A stretch of DNA of 53,938 bases, from assembly GCA_910595805.1 (NCBI GenBank), contig CAJVCK010000007.1, forward strand, positions 1-53,938, read 5' to 3'. The position numbers were made by a program, and so were the translations under genes. Each line of letters begins with the position of its first letter. The stretch's first letter is position 1. The notes under the pieces are model-generated. The model did not search any database and was not told the DNA's origin. It was given only the letters and a program-made list of their open reading frames with translations. Source of the stretch: an uncultured Candidatus Thioglobus sp. GTDB taxonomy: Bacteria > Pseudomonadota > Gammaproteobacteria > PS1 > Thioglobaceae. Shown here piece after piece: positions 26,690 through 35,790 of this stretch.

Positions 26690-28501
26690 TTACTCTAAAA
26701 AACTTGAAAGCTTGTGTGCACGGGAAGGGTGTCTAAGTTTACGCAATGCTTTTGCTTCAATTTGACGGATACGCTCACGAGTTACATCAAATTGACGACC
26801 TACTTCTTCTAGTGTGTGATCAGTGTTCATGTCAATGCCAAAACGCATTTTTAACACTTTGGCTTCGCGTGGAGACAAATTAGCTAAAAGTTCACCTGTT
26901 GTTTCTCTTAGGCTTTCTTTGGTGGTAATTTCCACCGGTGAAGACAGGTTGGTATCTTCAATAAAATCACCAATATTAGAGTCTTCATCGTCACCTACTG
27001 GGGTTTCCATTGACAAAGGCTCTTTAGCAATTTTTAAAATTTTGATGATTTTGTACTCTGGCAACTCCATTTCTACCGCTAGCTCTTCAGGTGTTGCTTC
27101 ACGACCAAATTTTTGCAATAGTTGGCGGCGAACACGGTTAAGTTTATTAATGGTTTCAATCATGTGGACCGGAATACGGATCGTACGTGCTTGGTCAGCA
27201 ATTGAACGAGTAATCGCTTGACGAATCCACCAAGTTGCATAAGTTGAAAATTTATAACCACGACGATACTCAAACTTATCAACTGCTTTCATTAGGCCTA
27301 CATTGCCTTCTTGAATCAGGTCTAAGAATTGTAGACCACGGTTAGCGTACTTTTTGGCAATCGAGATAACCAAACGTAAGTTTGCCTCAATCATTTGAGA
27401 TTTGGCTTTTTTAGCGCGACGATCACCACGACGATATAATTTATTTAGTGCTTTAAGCTCTGGTACTGTGAGTTGCATTTCTTCTTCGTATTCTAGAAGG
27501 TTTTTCTGTGCATAGTAGATTTCATCTTTAGCACTCTTTAGCGCATCAGCGACTTTTTTATCTAATTTAGCGTTCTTTAACCAATCAAAATTTGTTTCAT
27601 TGTCTGTGAATAATTTAAAGAATTGCTCTCTTTCCATGCCAGCATAAAGACAAGCGCTTTGGATGTCTTTTTCTTGTTTTTTCATCATTGCAACGCGGTC
27701 GCAGATAACCTCCATCATGGTGCTTACCAATTTTGGTGCAAGACGTAAGTCAGATAGGCTGGCCGCTAATTGCTGACGAGCAGCAACCGTTTTTTTGTCT
27801 CGGAAACCGTGTTTTTCTTTAATATCTTGGTAATTACCAGAGCATTTTAAGATGGTTTCAAAACGAGTATATACCTTGTCTTCATCTGGACCAGTGTACT
27901 CCATCTCTTCCATGTCTTCGTATTCTTCATCATCATCAAACTCGCCAGCATCAAATGCAGCTTTTTTGGCGGCAAAATCCTCAGCATCACCTTGGTAGCC
28001 AATAATTACATCGGTCATCTTACATTTTCCTTCATCAAGGCGCGTATGCGCCTTAAAGAAGAAATCGGTAATAGCTGGGTAAAGTGTGATGGCCTGCATA
28101 ATCTCAAATACACCAGCTTCAATTTCTTTGGCAATGCGGATCTCATCTGATTGTTCTAATAGGTCGACCACACCCATTTCACGCATATACATTCTAACTG
28201 GATCAGTTGTTCTGCCAAACTCTGAATCAAGCGCAGCCAATGCAGCAACTGCAGCTTCTGCAGAGGTAGATTGTGCTTTAGCACCTGACTCAACGACTAG
28301 TGTATCAGCATCAGGAACGGTTTCAGAAACCACGATATCTAACTCTTCTAAAATAGTAACAATTGGCTCAATTTGCTCTTGTGTGAGTAAATCTTTAGGT
28401 AATAAGTCGTTTAGTTCGGAATAGGTTAAGTAACCTTTATCCTTGCCAACCATGATGAGTTTTTGTAATGCTTGCTTGTGTGCTTTAGTTGTAGATTTCA
28501 T
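26690..28501 (-). CDS. rpoD: RNA polymerase primary sigma factor RpoD (sigma-70)
   Basis: The 603-aa protein has region 1.1 at the start ([20 protein letters not shown]), region 1.2 ([20 protein letters not shown]), a gammaproteobacterial non-conserved insert, and region 2 ([19 protein letters not shown], then [20 protein letters not shown] and [19 protein letters not shown]). Region 3 follows, then region 4 ([37 protein letters not shown]). I chose the ATG at 28501 ([10 protein letters not shown]); the frame is open to 28552. dnaG and rpsU are not adjacent. It lies 95 bases downstream of prs on the same strand. Confidence 0.97.
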   Translation of the reverse strand: MKSTTKAHKQALQKLIMVGKDKGYLTYSELNDLLPKDLLTQEQIEPIVTILEELDIVVSETVPDADTLVVESGAKAQSTSAEAAVAALAALDSEFGRTTDPVRMYMREMGVVDLLEQSDEIRIAKEIEAGVFEIMQAITLYPAITDFFFKAHTRLDEGKCKMTDVIIGYQGDAEDFAAKKAAFDAGEFDDDEEYEDMEEMEYTGPDEDKVYTRFETILKCSGNYQDIKEKHGFRDKKTVAARQQLAASLSDLRLAPKLVSTMMEVICDRVAMMKKQEKDIQSACLYAGMEREQFFKLFTDNETNFDWLKNAKLDKKVADALKSAKDEIYYAQKNLLEYEEEMQLTVPELKALNKLYRRGDRRAKKAKSQMIEANLRLVISIAKKYANRGLQFLDLIQEGNVGLMKAVDKFEYRRGYKFSTYATWWIRQAITRSIADQARTIRIPVHMIETINKLNRVRRQLLQKFGREATPEELAVEMELPEYKIIKILKIAKEPLSMETPVGDDEDSNIGDFIEDTNLSSPVEITTKESLRETTGELLANLSPREAKVLKMRFGIDMNTDHTLEEVGRQFDVTRERIRQIEAKALRKLRHPSRAHKLSSFLE

Positions 28502-28520
28502 AGAATTGAAGTTTTTTTTA

Positions 28521-28546
28521 CCAGCCAAAGGCTGGATTATACCCAA
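28521..28546 (-). promoter_or_regulatory. Candidate rpoD promoter with leader hairpin
   Basis: Reading the minus strand, TTTTGGGTATAAT places a -10 box at 28536-28541. It is followed at once by CCAGCC-TTT-GGCTGG (28521-28535), a hairpin at or just after the likely start of transcription. No clear -35 box is visible. Confidence 0.35.
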
Positions 28547-28596
28547 AATCATAGGTTAGAAATTGAAGCCTTAGAAAGACTTTGTAGATATTTGAC

Positions 28597-29559
28597 TTAC
28601 GGGGCGTCAGTAAAAATAGTGCTGATAGATTCTTCTTCGCTAATGCGTTTAATCACCTCTGCTAAGGTTGGCGCAATAGATAACTGTCGTATCTTACTAC
28701 AGTTAGCTGCGTCTTTAGATAAAGGAATGGTGTTGGTTGTAACTAATTCATCGAGTTCAGAATTGTTAATGTTATTAATGGCGTTACCAGAAAGTACTGC
28801 ATGGGTTGCATAGGCTACTACTTTTTTAGCGCCTCTTTCCTTTAAGATGCCAGCTGCTTGACATAAGGTGCCGGCAGTATCAACCATATCATCAATGATT
28901 ACACAAGCTCTGCCCTCAACATCACCAATAACATTCATAACTTTAACCATGTTAGGTGCAGGTCGGCGTTTATCGATAATTGCAAGGTCAGCATCATTAA
29001 TGCGCTTGGCTGCAGCGCGTGCACGTACTACACCACCCACATCTGGTGATACTACTACAACATCATCGTAATCTTTAGATAAGATGTCTTCCACCAATAC
29101 GGGCTGAGCATAAATATTATCAATTGGAATGTTGAAAAAACCTTGAATTTGGTCTGCGTGTAGGTCTATCGTTAAGATGCGATCAACACCTGCTGCTTCT
29201 ACCATTTTCGCAGCCAGTTTTGCCGTAATTGGTACACGAGTTAAGCGTGAGCGACGATCTTGTCTCGAATAACCAAAATAAGGTACAACTGCTGTAATAC
29301 GGGAAGCCGATGAGCGTTTAAGCGCGTCAACTACTACCAATAATTCCATTAAAGTTTCGGCAGGTGAAGGGCCGCAAGTTGGTTGAATGATAAATACATC
29401 ACATCCACGTACATTTTCTAAAATTTCAACTTGTGATTCGCCATCACTGAATCGCCCAACTATAGCTTTACCTTGTGCAATATTGAGTTGAGAAAATATT
29501 TCGCCAGAAAGTTCAGGGTTAGCATTTCCGCTAAAGATTTTAATTTTGTCGAGTGACAT
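28597..29559 (-). CDS. prs: Ribose-phosphate pyrophosphokinase
   Basis: The 320-aa protein has [48 protein letters not shown] and the PRPP loop [18 protein letters not shown]. It makes PRPP and AMP from ribose-5-P and ATP for nucleotide, His, Trp and NAD synthesis (trpD and nadC nearby are users). It lies downstream of ispE and tRNA-Gln, the order common in gammaproteobacteria. Confidence 0.97.
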   Translation of the reverse strand: MSLDKIKIFSGNANPELSGEIFSQLNIAQGKAIVGRFSDGESQVEILENVRGCDVFIIQPTCGPSPAETLMELLVVVDALKRSSASRITAVVPYFGYSRQDRRSRLTRVPITAKLAAKMVEAAGVDRILTIDLHADQIQGFFNIPIDNIYAQPVLVEDILSKDYDDVVVVSPDVGGVVRARAAAKRINDADLAIIDKRRPAPNMVKVMNVIGDVEGRACVIIDDMVDTAGTLCQAAGILKERGAKKVVAYATHAVLSGNAINNINNSELDELVTTNTIPLSKDAANCSKIRQLSIAPTLAEVIKRISEEESISTIFTDAP

Positions 29560-29884
29560 AGATATTAATTAATGACCATTAAAGTGTTTGAATTATACTA
29601 CGATAGAAAACTATATTTTATTAAATACTTTATGCGTATTTATTTCCTTAAATATTATTTGATTTACGAGTATTTTTTTATTTGCATGGTGCGAGTTACA
29701 GAGCCAATAAGGGGGTATAGATATTATTATATGACTAAATGGAATACACACAAAGATTATGGAAATAATTAAAGGTGATTTATTTTTATGTGAGTTTCTT
29801 TTCTAGAACAAGGAATAAAAGTAGCACACTTTTTAGCACACGAAAAGCTGAAGTGTAGGCGTACTCAGAGGTAAGTTTTAGACG
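29560..29884. other. Long non-coding gap between prs and tRNA-Gln
   Basis: This AT-rich stretch has no gene I believe in; one plus-strand frame of 66 codons is low-complexity (Tyr/Phe/Ile-rich) and lacks a ribosome site. It holds a third GGGGGTAT (29709-29716), the direct repeat TAGCACAC at 29822 and 29834, and TCCTTAAATAT at 29645, which recurs in the tRNA-Gln terminator. ATTATA at 29592-29597 reads as a TATAAT box for prs on the minus strand. Confidence 0.5.
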
Positions 29885-29926
29885 TAAAAATCCTTAAATA
29901 TGATTTAAATTATTGATATTTAAGGA
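29885..29926 (-). terminator. Putative terminator after tRNA-Gln
   Basis: On the minus strand TCCTTAAATAT pairs perfectly with ATATTTAAGGA across a 14-base loop and is followed by TTTTT. The stem is AT-rich, so it may be weak. Confidence 0.6.
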
Positions 29927-29933
29927 TATAAAT

Positions 29934-30008
29934 TGGCTGGGCTGGCAGGATTTGAACCTGCGCATGACGGGATCAAAACCCGTTGCCTTACCGCTTGGCG
30001 ACAGCCCA
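29934..30008 (-). tRNA. tRNA-Gln (anticodon UUG)
   Basis: A 75-base cloverleaf with encoded CCA, acceptor TGGGCTG/CAGCCCA, anticodon stem ACGGG/CCCGT with loop TTTTGAT (anticodon TTG at 29974-29976), and a T loop with TTCAAAT. Its first base is one nucleotide past the ispE stop codon, so it must be excised from an ispE transcript or a very short overlapping one. ispE-tRNA-Gln-prs is a known gammaproteobacterial order. Confidence 0.95.
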
Positions 30009-30009
30009 A

Positions 30010-30846
30010 TTATGGTTTTGGTGAGGAATTGAGCGCAAGAGCTACAAAGCCTGACCACTGTTCTGGTAGATTGTCGAGTGCTACCAAAGCATCTTTCTCA
30101 TGTGTAAACTCCACAAAAACACAGCTTCCTGTTCCAGTCATTCTTGGCTGGTATAGGTAATTTTCAGATGAATTTAAATACTCTAATGCTTCTAAAACTT
30201 CACCTTCTATATCTATAGCCGCCTCAAGACAATCATTATGTGGATCGATTAACTCTGAGAAGTCGGACATTTTCCCTATCTGTGAGGTCATTGTCAATGC
30301 TTTGTGAGAGAATATTTCTTTGGTCGAGATATGTTTGTTGATTGAAACCACTAAAAAGTAGTGTTTTGGCAATATCATCGGTGTGAGTATTTCTCCCACT
30401 CCCTCGGCCCAGGCACTGTGCCCAGCAATAAAAATAGGAACATCAGCACCGAGCATTAAACCAATTTCTGATAATTGTTGTTCTGAGTATCCTGTACCCC
30501 ATAATTGGTTGAGTGCAATCAGTGTGGTTGCAGCATTTGAGCTTCCGCCACCTAAACCGCCACCGGTAGGAATATGTTTAACCACAGAAATATCAGCACC
30601 AAAGTTTGTGCCTGTTGCCTTTTGCAGAACTTTAGCTGCCTTGATAATTAAGTCTTGGTCTTGAGGTATGTCTTTATTGCCACTGGTTCGATTTATAACC
30701 CCATCTTGTCTGATGTTGTAATTAAGCTCATCATAATAATCTAGTAATTGGAAAATACTTTGTAGGTTATGGTAGCCGTCTTCTCGTTTAGAGTTAATGT
30801 GTAAAAATAAGTTAATTTTTGCAGGTGAGCGCCAGGTGTTAGACAT
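30010..30846 (-). CDS. ispE: 4-diphosphocytidyl-2-C-methyl-D-erythritol kinase
   Basis: From the ATG at 30846 the product is 278 aa. It begins [24 protein letters not shown] and has the GHMP kinase motif [17 protein letters not shown] and the C-terminal [12 protein letters not shown]. It phosphorylates CDP-ME in the MEP isoprenoid pathway. The frame is open another 28 codons inside orn, but the family start is 30846. It overlaps the orn end by 8 bases. Confidence 0.95.
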   Translation of the reverse strand: MSNTWRSPAKINLFLHINSKREDGYHNLQSIFQLLDYYDELNYNIRQDGVINRTSGNKDIPQDQDLIIKAAKVLQKATGTNFGADISVVKHIPTGGGLGGGSSNAATTLIALNQLWGTGYSEQQLSEIGLMLGADVPIFIAGHSAWAEGVGEILTPMILPKHYFLVVSINKHISTKEIFSHKALTMTSQIGKMSDFSELIDPHNDCLEAAIDIEGEVLEALEYLNSSENYLYQPRMTGTGSCVFVEFTHEKDALVALDNLPEQWSGFVALALNSSPKP

Positions 30847-31381
30847 TAATAAAGGATTTTTGATAATGCTTAAGCTCTTTAATAGAGTCATGAATATCAG
30901 ACAATGCCAGATGTGCTGATTCACCTTCACGTACCATTACTGCTTCAGGTTTCCAGCGTACAGCCAGTTCCTTTAGTGTGGTGACATCAATGTGTCGATA
31001 ATGGAAAAATTTCTCCAATGTTGGCATATAGTTGTATAGAAACCTTCTGTCTTGGCAAATTGTATTTCCACACATTGGAGACACACCTGGATTGACGTAT
31101 TCTTCCAAGAAATTTAGGGTTTGTATTTCTGCTTGTTTAGTTGAAATGTCACTATCTTTAACACGTTTAACCAAGCCAGAGTTAGTGTGGTGCTCAGTAT
31201 TCCATTCATCCATGCCAGCCAGGATTGTACTGCCTTGATGGATTGCTAGCGCTGGACCTTCGGCTAATACGTTAAGGTCTTTGTCAGTGACGATGGTGGC
31301 AATTTCAATAATGACATCTTTTTCTGGCAACAAACCCGTCATTTCTAAATCAATCCAAATTAGGTTAGTGTCTTTATCCAT
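30839..31381 (-). CDS. orn: Oligoribonuclease
   Basis: The 180-aa DEDDh exonuclease has [20 protein letters not shown] (first D and E), [18 protein letters not shown] and [17 protein letters not shown] (the last H and D). It degrades 2-5 nt RNA and pGpG to mononucleotides. It lies 20 bases after trpD. Confidence 0.96.
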   Translation of the reverse strand: MDKDTNLIWIDLEMTGLLPEKDVIIEIATIVTDKDLNVLAEGPALAIHQGSTILAGMDEWNTEHHTNSGLVKRVKDSDISTKQAEIQTLNFLEEYVNPGVSPMCGNTICQDRRFLYNYMPTLEKFFHYRHIDVTTLKELAVRWKPEAVMVREGESAHLALSDIHDSIKELKHYQKSFINV

Positions 31382-31401
31382 TTTTTTATAATTCCTTGTT
31401 T

Positions 31402-32421
31402 TTAACAGCCAGTTGATTCACGCACAAAGTCGTCTAGTTTTTGGTGGGCAGAGCCACCGTTTAAAATCTCAAGTGCTGTGTTGATGCCCGCTTGTAAAGA
31501 TTTCGCCATACCAGAGACATAGATAGCGGCACCTGAATTCATGGCAATAATATTTTTAGCAGCGCCGTCTTTACCATCAAGCGCTTGTTGGATAAGCTTT
31601 AGTGAGCTGTCTGCATCATCGGCTTTGATATCGTTTAAATTACCTAAAGGCAAACCAAAATCTGCAGGATTGATGGTGTAAGTCGTTACTGAATCGTCTT
31701 TTAATTCTGCAACATAAGTATTGTCAGCAATAGAAATTTCATCTAAACCGTCTTTAGAATGAACTACCATCACGTGCTTAGATCCAAGACTTTTAAGTAC
31801 ATTGGCAATTGGCTCAACCAAAGCCTTGTCGTATACACCCATGACTTGGTGTGGTGCTTTTGCTGGATTGGTAAGCGGACCCAATACATTAAAAATGGTA
31901 CGAACAGCTAATTCTTTTCGTGCGCCGATTGCATGTTTCATAGCAGAATGATGTGCCGGTGCAAACATAAAGCCAACACCAATTTTTTCAACACATTTAC
32001 TAATTTTGTCTGGGCTCATATCTAAATTAACGCCTGCTGCTTCTAAAACATCAGCGCTGCCTGATTTAGAAGAAATAGAACGATTACCATGTTTAGCAAC
32101 TTGACCGCCAGCCGCCGCAACAACAAAAGCGCAGGCTGTGGAAATATTAAAAAGACCTAGCCCATCACCACCTGTACCACAAGTGTCAACTAAATATTTT
32201 GGATGATGTATATGCACACCAGTTGCTAAAGACCGCATTACTTTAGCGCTGGCGGTAATCTCAGCAACAGTTTCGCCTTTCATGGCAAGGCCTACTAAAA
32301 AAGCACCGATTTGCGCATCAGTAGTTTTTCCAGTCATAATATCGGTCATTACATCATGCATCTGATGTTCGTCTAAATCTTGTTTAGCAATAACTGCTTT
32401 AATCGCTTGTTGTATATTCAT
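31402..32421 (-). CDS. trpD: Anthranilate phosphoribosyltransferase
   Basis: The 339-aa protein has [54 protein letters not shown] and [14 protein letters not shown]. It joins anthranilate to PRPP, releasing PPi, in tryptophan synthesis. No other trp gene is nearby. It starts 3 bases after the pepP stop, inside a pepP-trpD-orn-ispE operon. Confidence 0.97.
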   Translation of the reverse strand: MNIQQAIKAVIAKQDLDEHQMHDVMTDIMTGKTTDAQIGAFLVGLAMKGETVAEITASAKVMRSLATGVHIHHPKYLVDTCGTGGDGLGLFNISTACAFVVAAAGGQVAKHGNRSISSKSGSADVLEAAGVNLDMSPDKISKCVEKIGVGFMFAPAHHSAMKHAIGARKELAVRTIFNVLGPLTNPAKAPHQVMGVYDKALVEPIANVLKSLGSKHVMVVHSKDGLDEISIADNTYVAELKDDSVTTYTINPADFGLPLGNLNDIKADDADSSLKLIQQALDGKDGAAKNIIAMNSGAAIYVSGMAKSLQAGINTALEILNGGSAHQKLDDFVRESTGC

Positions 32422-32424
32422 GGG

Positions 32425-33648
32425 TCAGTTTTCATTCATTAAGGTTTCAATTTCATCAATGGTTTTAGCAAGTTGTTCAGTTAAGACTGTGTTGCCATCA
32501 TTTGTCACTAAGACATCATCTTCGATTCTGATGCCGATATCATGATAAATAGGGTTGATTTTATCATTCTTGCGAATGTAAATACCAGGTTCAACAGTGA
32601 TTACCATGCCTTCTTCAAATTTACGGTGCTGTTGGTTGTGTTGATATTTTCCGACGTCATGTACATCCATGCCTAACCAATGGCCAGTGCCATGCATATA
32701 AAAGTTTGATAACGGTTCGCCTGGTGCTAGCAGTCCTAGCGATTCAAGCCCTTGCTGAATAATGTTTGAAGCAACTTTGTGCGGCTTGTGTACACTTGCA
32801 CCAGGTTTGATACTATCAATGGCTGCTAATTGAGCCTCTAGCACTATTTGGTAAATCTGTTTTTGTGCCTTACTAAAGCGACCGTTAACTGGTAGAGTGC
32901 GTGTAATATCGCTGGCATAGTTCTCAAACTCACAGCCTGCATCAATCAATACCAAATCACCATCTTTGAGCGGCTTGTTGTTTTCTATGTAGTGCAATAT
33001 ACATGCATTTTTACCACCTGCAACGATAGGAGTATAGGCGTGTGTTGCATTGTTTTTAACAAAGTGCGCGTCAAATATACTTTGGAGTTCGTATTCAAAC
33101 ATATTAGGAGACACGTGTTGCATGGCAAGTACGTGAGCTACCATTGAAATATAAGCTGCTTTTTGCATAATCTTAGTTTCAAACTCATCCTTGATTAAAC
33201 GCATTTCATGCAGGGTGTTTTTTAGGCTTTTGATCGTATAGTTTGAGAGTAAGTCGCCAAGAGTCCTGTCAAGATCGCAAGGCTTTTCATCGAAATAAAC
33301 AACATCACCATTTGCGATTAATTTTGACAAATGATCTTCTAATGAATTAATGTTTAATGCTTTTTCAAGTTTTAATGTTTCGGGGGCATCTGCAAGGCCT
33401 AGACGTTCTCCATCCCAAATCTCACGATCAGGATCCTTGTCTCTTAGAAACATAAGGTAAGTGTTTCGACTAATGACAGCAACTGCTTGTGGCTCTTGGA
33501 ATCCGGTTAGATAAAAGAAATCGCTATCCGGTCTAAATGGAAAGGTAACGTCGCCATTTCTAAATTGTTCAGGATTGGTTGAGATAACAACAACACCATT
33601 GTCATCAATCTGGCTTAGTAATTCTTTTCTTCTATTTTGATGTATCAT
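32425..33648 (-). CDS. pepP: Xaa-Pro aminopeptidase
   Basis: The 407-aa protein has the N-terminal PepP domain (FPFRPDSDFFYLTGFQEPQA) and a C-terminal pita-bread metallopeptidase with metal ligands in LIDAGCEFENYASDITRT, MHGTGHWLGMDVHDVG, TVEPGIY and GIRIEDDVLV. It removes residues before proline. It is slightly shorter than E. coli PepP. It is the first gene of the operon and divergent from rsmE with a 35-base gap. Confidence 0.94.
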   Translation of the reverse strand: MIHQNRRKELLSQIDDNGVVVISTNPEQFRNGDVTFPFRPDSDFFYLTGFQEPQAVAVISRNTYLMFLRDKDPDREIWDGERLGLADAPETLKLEKALNINSLEDHLSKLIANGDVVYFDEKPCDLDRTLGDLLSNYTIKSLKNTLHEMRLIKDEFETKIMQKAAYISMVAHVLAMQHVSPNMFEYELQSIFDAHFVKNNATHAYTPIVAGGKNACILHYIENNKPLKDGDLVLIDAGCEFENYASDITRTLPVNGRFSKAQKQIYQIVLEAQLAAIDSIKPGASVHKPHKVASNIIQQGLESLGLLAPGEPLSNFYMHGTGHWLGMDVHDVGKYQHNQQHRKFEEGMVITVEPGIYIRKNDKINPIYHDIGIRIEDDVLVTNDGNTVLTEQLAKTIDEIETLMNEN

Positions 33649-33683
33649 TATTTTTCAAGTCAGTTTAGTAGCGCAAAGATACC

Positions 33684-34400
33684 ATGAAACACGTTCGTTT
33701 GTACCAAAATACCCCTTTGATTATTGGCGATGAATTAACGTTAGATTCTTATGCTTCACATCATTTGACCAAAGTCTTGCGCTTTCCACAAGGGCAAAGC
33801 ATTACCTTGTTTAATGGCGATGGGTTTAATTACACTGCAGCGGTACTCAAGGCAGAGCAGGGTAGCGTGGTTAAACTCTTAGGCAAAGAACATAATCCAT
33901 CTGAGTCAAAGCTTAAGTTAACTCTCGCACAAGGCGTAGCTAAAGGTGAAAAGATGGATTTTTTAATACAAAAAGCTGTTGAATTGGGCGTGAGTAAAAT
34001 CATCCCTATTCTGACAGAGCGCTGCGTGGTTAAGCTCAAAGGCGACAAGCTACAAAAGCGTCAATTACATTGGCAGAAGATTGTCATTGGTGCATGTGAG
34101 CAATCAGGAAGGTCAGTTGTGCCGAAGGTGTTAGAGCCGATAAGTTTAGATGCGCTTTTACAACTACCAACTTCGAATGGTTTTGTCTTACATCATCGGG
34201 CAGAAAATACATTGTTAGATATACCACCAACTAGCGAATCTACGATTTTAATTGGACCAGAAGGTGGTTTAAGTGAGGTGGAAATTACCCAAGCTATTCA
34301 AACTGGTTATCAATCGTTGTTATTAGGTTCGCGTGTACTAAGAACCGAAACAGCATCTTTAGCTGCCATTGCAAATATGCAGTTATTATGGGGCAACTGA
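33684..34400 (+). CDS. rsmE: 16S rRNA (uracil1498-N3)-methyltransferase
   Basis: The 238-aa SPOUT enzyme has HHLTKVLRFPQGQSITLFNG at the start, ALAQGVAKGEKMDFLIQKAV-type helices (QGVAKGEKMDFLIQKAVELG), TERCVVK, GACEQSGRS, and the knot ILIGPEGGLSEVEI then LGSRVLRTETA. It methylates U1498 of 16S rRNA. Confidence 0.95.
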   Translation: MKHVRLYQNTPLIIGDELTLDSYASHHLTKVLRFPQGQSITLFNGDGFNYTAAVLKAEQGSVVKLLGKEHNPSESKLKLTLAQGVAKGEKMDFLIQKAVELGVSKIIPILTERCVVKLKGDKLQKRQLHWQKIVIGACEQSGRSVVPKVLEPISLDALLQLPTSNGFVLHHRAENTLLDIPPTSESTILIGPEGGLSEVEITQAIQTGYQSLLLGSRVLRTETASLAAIANMQLLWGN

Positions 34401-34422
34401 TGTGTTTTTAAATAAAAATAAA

Positions 34423-34466
34423 ATATTATTGCATTTATAATTAGTTTTTGGTATATTATTGCATTT
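34423..34466 (+). promoter_or_regulatory. Promoter with two Zur-box-like repeats upstream of the zinc operon
   Basis: ATATTATTGCATTT occurs at 34423-34436 and again at 34453-34466. It differs by two bases from the half of the gammaproteobacterial Zur box that reads ATATTATAACATTT. A promoter TTGCAT (34429-34434), 17 bases, TATATT (34452-34457) is overlapped by both copies, one at each hexamer. A 12-bp inverted repeat (TGTGTTTTTAAA at 34401 and its complement at 34466-34477) encloses the region. This is what a zinc-repressed promoter should look like. The operon ends with a Fur/Zur-type gene. Confidence 0.65.
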
Positions 34467-34486
34467 TTAAAAACACAAAAAATAAC

Positions 34487-35131
34487 ATGAAAAAAATCAA
34501 TTTATTATTTTTAATATTATTCACGGGTGTGTCAATTAATGCAGAAGAACAAAGGTATGCTTCAGCGCATGTGCATGGATTTAATAATGTAGAGCTGTTA
34601 TTTGATAAGAGTCAGTTAAACATAACCTACAAAATGCCAATAGTACAACTTAACACCGCTCATGATGACCATGAAGATCGTCATGAAGATGGTTTGTTTG
34701 CATTTATAACTGATTTGTTTAGCCATGATGACCACGACGAGCATGAAGAGGAGCGCCATAATGACCAAAATAAGTATGAGGATCATAAAAAAAAGCATAA
34801 CGACGAACATGAGAATCATGATGACAAGCACCAAAATCAAGAAAAATTAGCAGAATTTAAAGACAATACAGAGTTGTTTGTATTGCCATCAAACGCAAAT
34901 TGTCATATTGAGAATTTTGATGCAGAATTGCACAGTGTGTCAACCGAATCTAACCACAAGGATGTTGAACTAACATATAAGTTTGAGTGTAGTAATCCTA
35001 GTAAGCTCAAAAATATTGAATTTACAGCTTTTAAACATTTTGAATTAGACACTATTTTTGTAGATGCAATTATTAACAATCATGCTGTTTCTAAAAAAAT
35101 AACATCGACAGATAGTAAAATGGCTTTGTGA
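34487..35131 (+). CDS. zrgA: Histidine-rich periplasmic zinc-uptake protein, ZrgA/DUF2796-like
   Basis: The 214-aa protein starts with a signal peptide (MKKINLLFLILFTGVSINA). The mature start EEQRYASAHVHGFNNVELLF is the DUF2796 opening. Then comes a roughly 70-residue His/Asp/Glu-rich stretch (many HDDHED, HDDHDEHEEERH and KHNDEHENHDDKH units), followed by a beta-rich C-terminal part with two cysteines. The His-rich stretch should bind zinc in the periplasm. In Vibrio, ZrgA heads a zinc-regulated transporter operon. The ATG at 34487 is chosen for the signal peptide. It overlaps the ATPase gene by 4 bases. Confidence 0.85.
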   Translation: MKKINLLFLILFTGVSINAEEQRYASAHVHGFNNVELLFDKSQLNITYKMPIVQLNTAHDDHEDRHEDGLFAFITDLFSHDDHDEHEEERHNDQNKYEDHKKKHNDEHENHDDKHQNQEKLAEFKDNTELFVLPSNANCHIENFDAELHSVSTESNHKDVELTYKFECSNPSKLKNIEFTAFKHFELDTIFVDAIINNHAVSKKITSTDSKMAL

Positions 35132-35790
35132 TACTAACAACAAAAGATCTTGGATATACCTATCAAAACGGAGAGATAATTAATTTCCCTGATATTGAGC
35201 TTGACGTCGGAAAAAAAGTATTGGTCGTTGGTTATTCTGGATCTGGAAAAACAACCTTCTTGAATCTAATTGCCGGAGCTTTAAAGATTCAGCAAGGTGA
35301 AATTACGTTAGCAGGCAAAAAATATTCTTCTCTCTCGTTTGGCCAATTGGACAAAGTTAGAGCTGACAGTATTGGTTATATTTTTCAAACTTTAAATCTT
35401 ATTCCATTTTTATCTGTAATAGAAAATATTGAACTTGGTATTAGATTTTCCAAAAATAGACGATTAAATACAGGTAACTCAACTCAGGAGATTCAGAGGC
35501 TAATAACATCACTTGGGTTGAGTAAAAAGGTTTTAGATACATCTGTTAATCATCTTAGTATAGGTCAACAACAAAGAGTTGCAGTCGCCAGAGCATTGCT
35601 TGGTCAGCCAGAGTTGGTTCTGGCCGATGAGCCGACGTCTGCATTAGATCGAAAATCAGCCAAAAATTTTATAAACGAAGTGTCAACTACGTTTGATCCG
35701 TCAAAGCAGGCATTGTTAATGGTAAGTCATGATTTGTCTCTGGCATCATATTTTGATCAAGTTATAGATATAACAATTAAAAATGTTTAA
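35128..35790 (+). CDS. ABC transporter ATP-binding protein of the zinc operon (LolD/MacB type)
   Basis: The 220-aa ATPase has Walker A GYSGSGKT (35-42), a Q-loop in YIFQTLNLIPFLSVIENI, signature LSIGQQQRVAVARALL, Walker B LVLADEPTSALD and H-loop MVSHDLS. The sequence belongs to the MacB/LolD/FtsE class that works with FtsX-type permeases, not to the ZnuC class. It starts with GTG overlapping zrgA, and its end overlaps the permease gene by 8 bases. By context it powers the Zrg-type zinc system. Confidence 0.9.
   Translation: MILTTKDLGYTYQNGEIINFPDIELDVGKKVLVVGYSGSGKTTFLNLIAGALKIQQGEITLAGKKYSSLSFGQLDKVRADSIGYIFQTLNLIPFLSVIENIELGIRFSKNRRLNTGNSTQEIQRLITSLGLSKKVLDTSVNHLSIGQQQRVAVARALLGQPELVLADEPTSALDRKSAKNFINEVSTTFDPSKQALLMVSHDLSLASYFDQVIDITIKNV

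Noticed and set aside
28086..28424. A 112-codon plus-strand frame inside rpoD
   Set aside because: It is the complement of the well-supported sigma factor N-terminal region and has a Ser/Ala-rich composition typical of antisense frames.
29572..29772. A 66-codon plus-strand frame in the prs to tRNA-Gln gap
   Set aside because: The product is Tyr/Phe/Ile-rich as expected of translated AT-rich DNA, lacks a ribosome site and would cover the likely prs promoter.
29822..29841. TAGCACAC direct repeats beside tRNA-Gln as a phage attachment site
   Set aside because: There is no integrase, no duplicated tRNA end and no foreign genes nearby; 8-base repeats are too short to support an att call.
34616..34840. 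A 74-codon minus-strand hydrophobic frame opposite the His-rich part of zrgA
   Set aside because: The complement of His/Asp/Glu codons reads as Met/Val/Ile/Leu, so the hydrophobic protein is an artefact of the His-rich stretch, not a membrane peptide.
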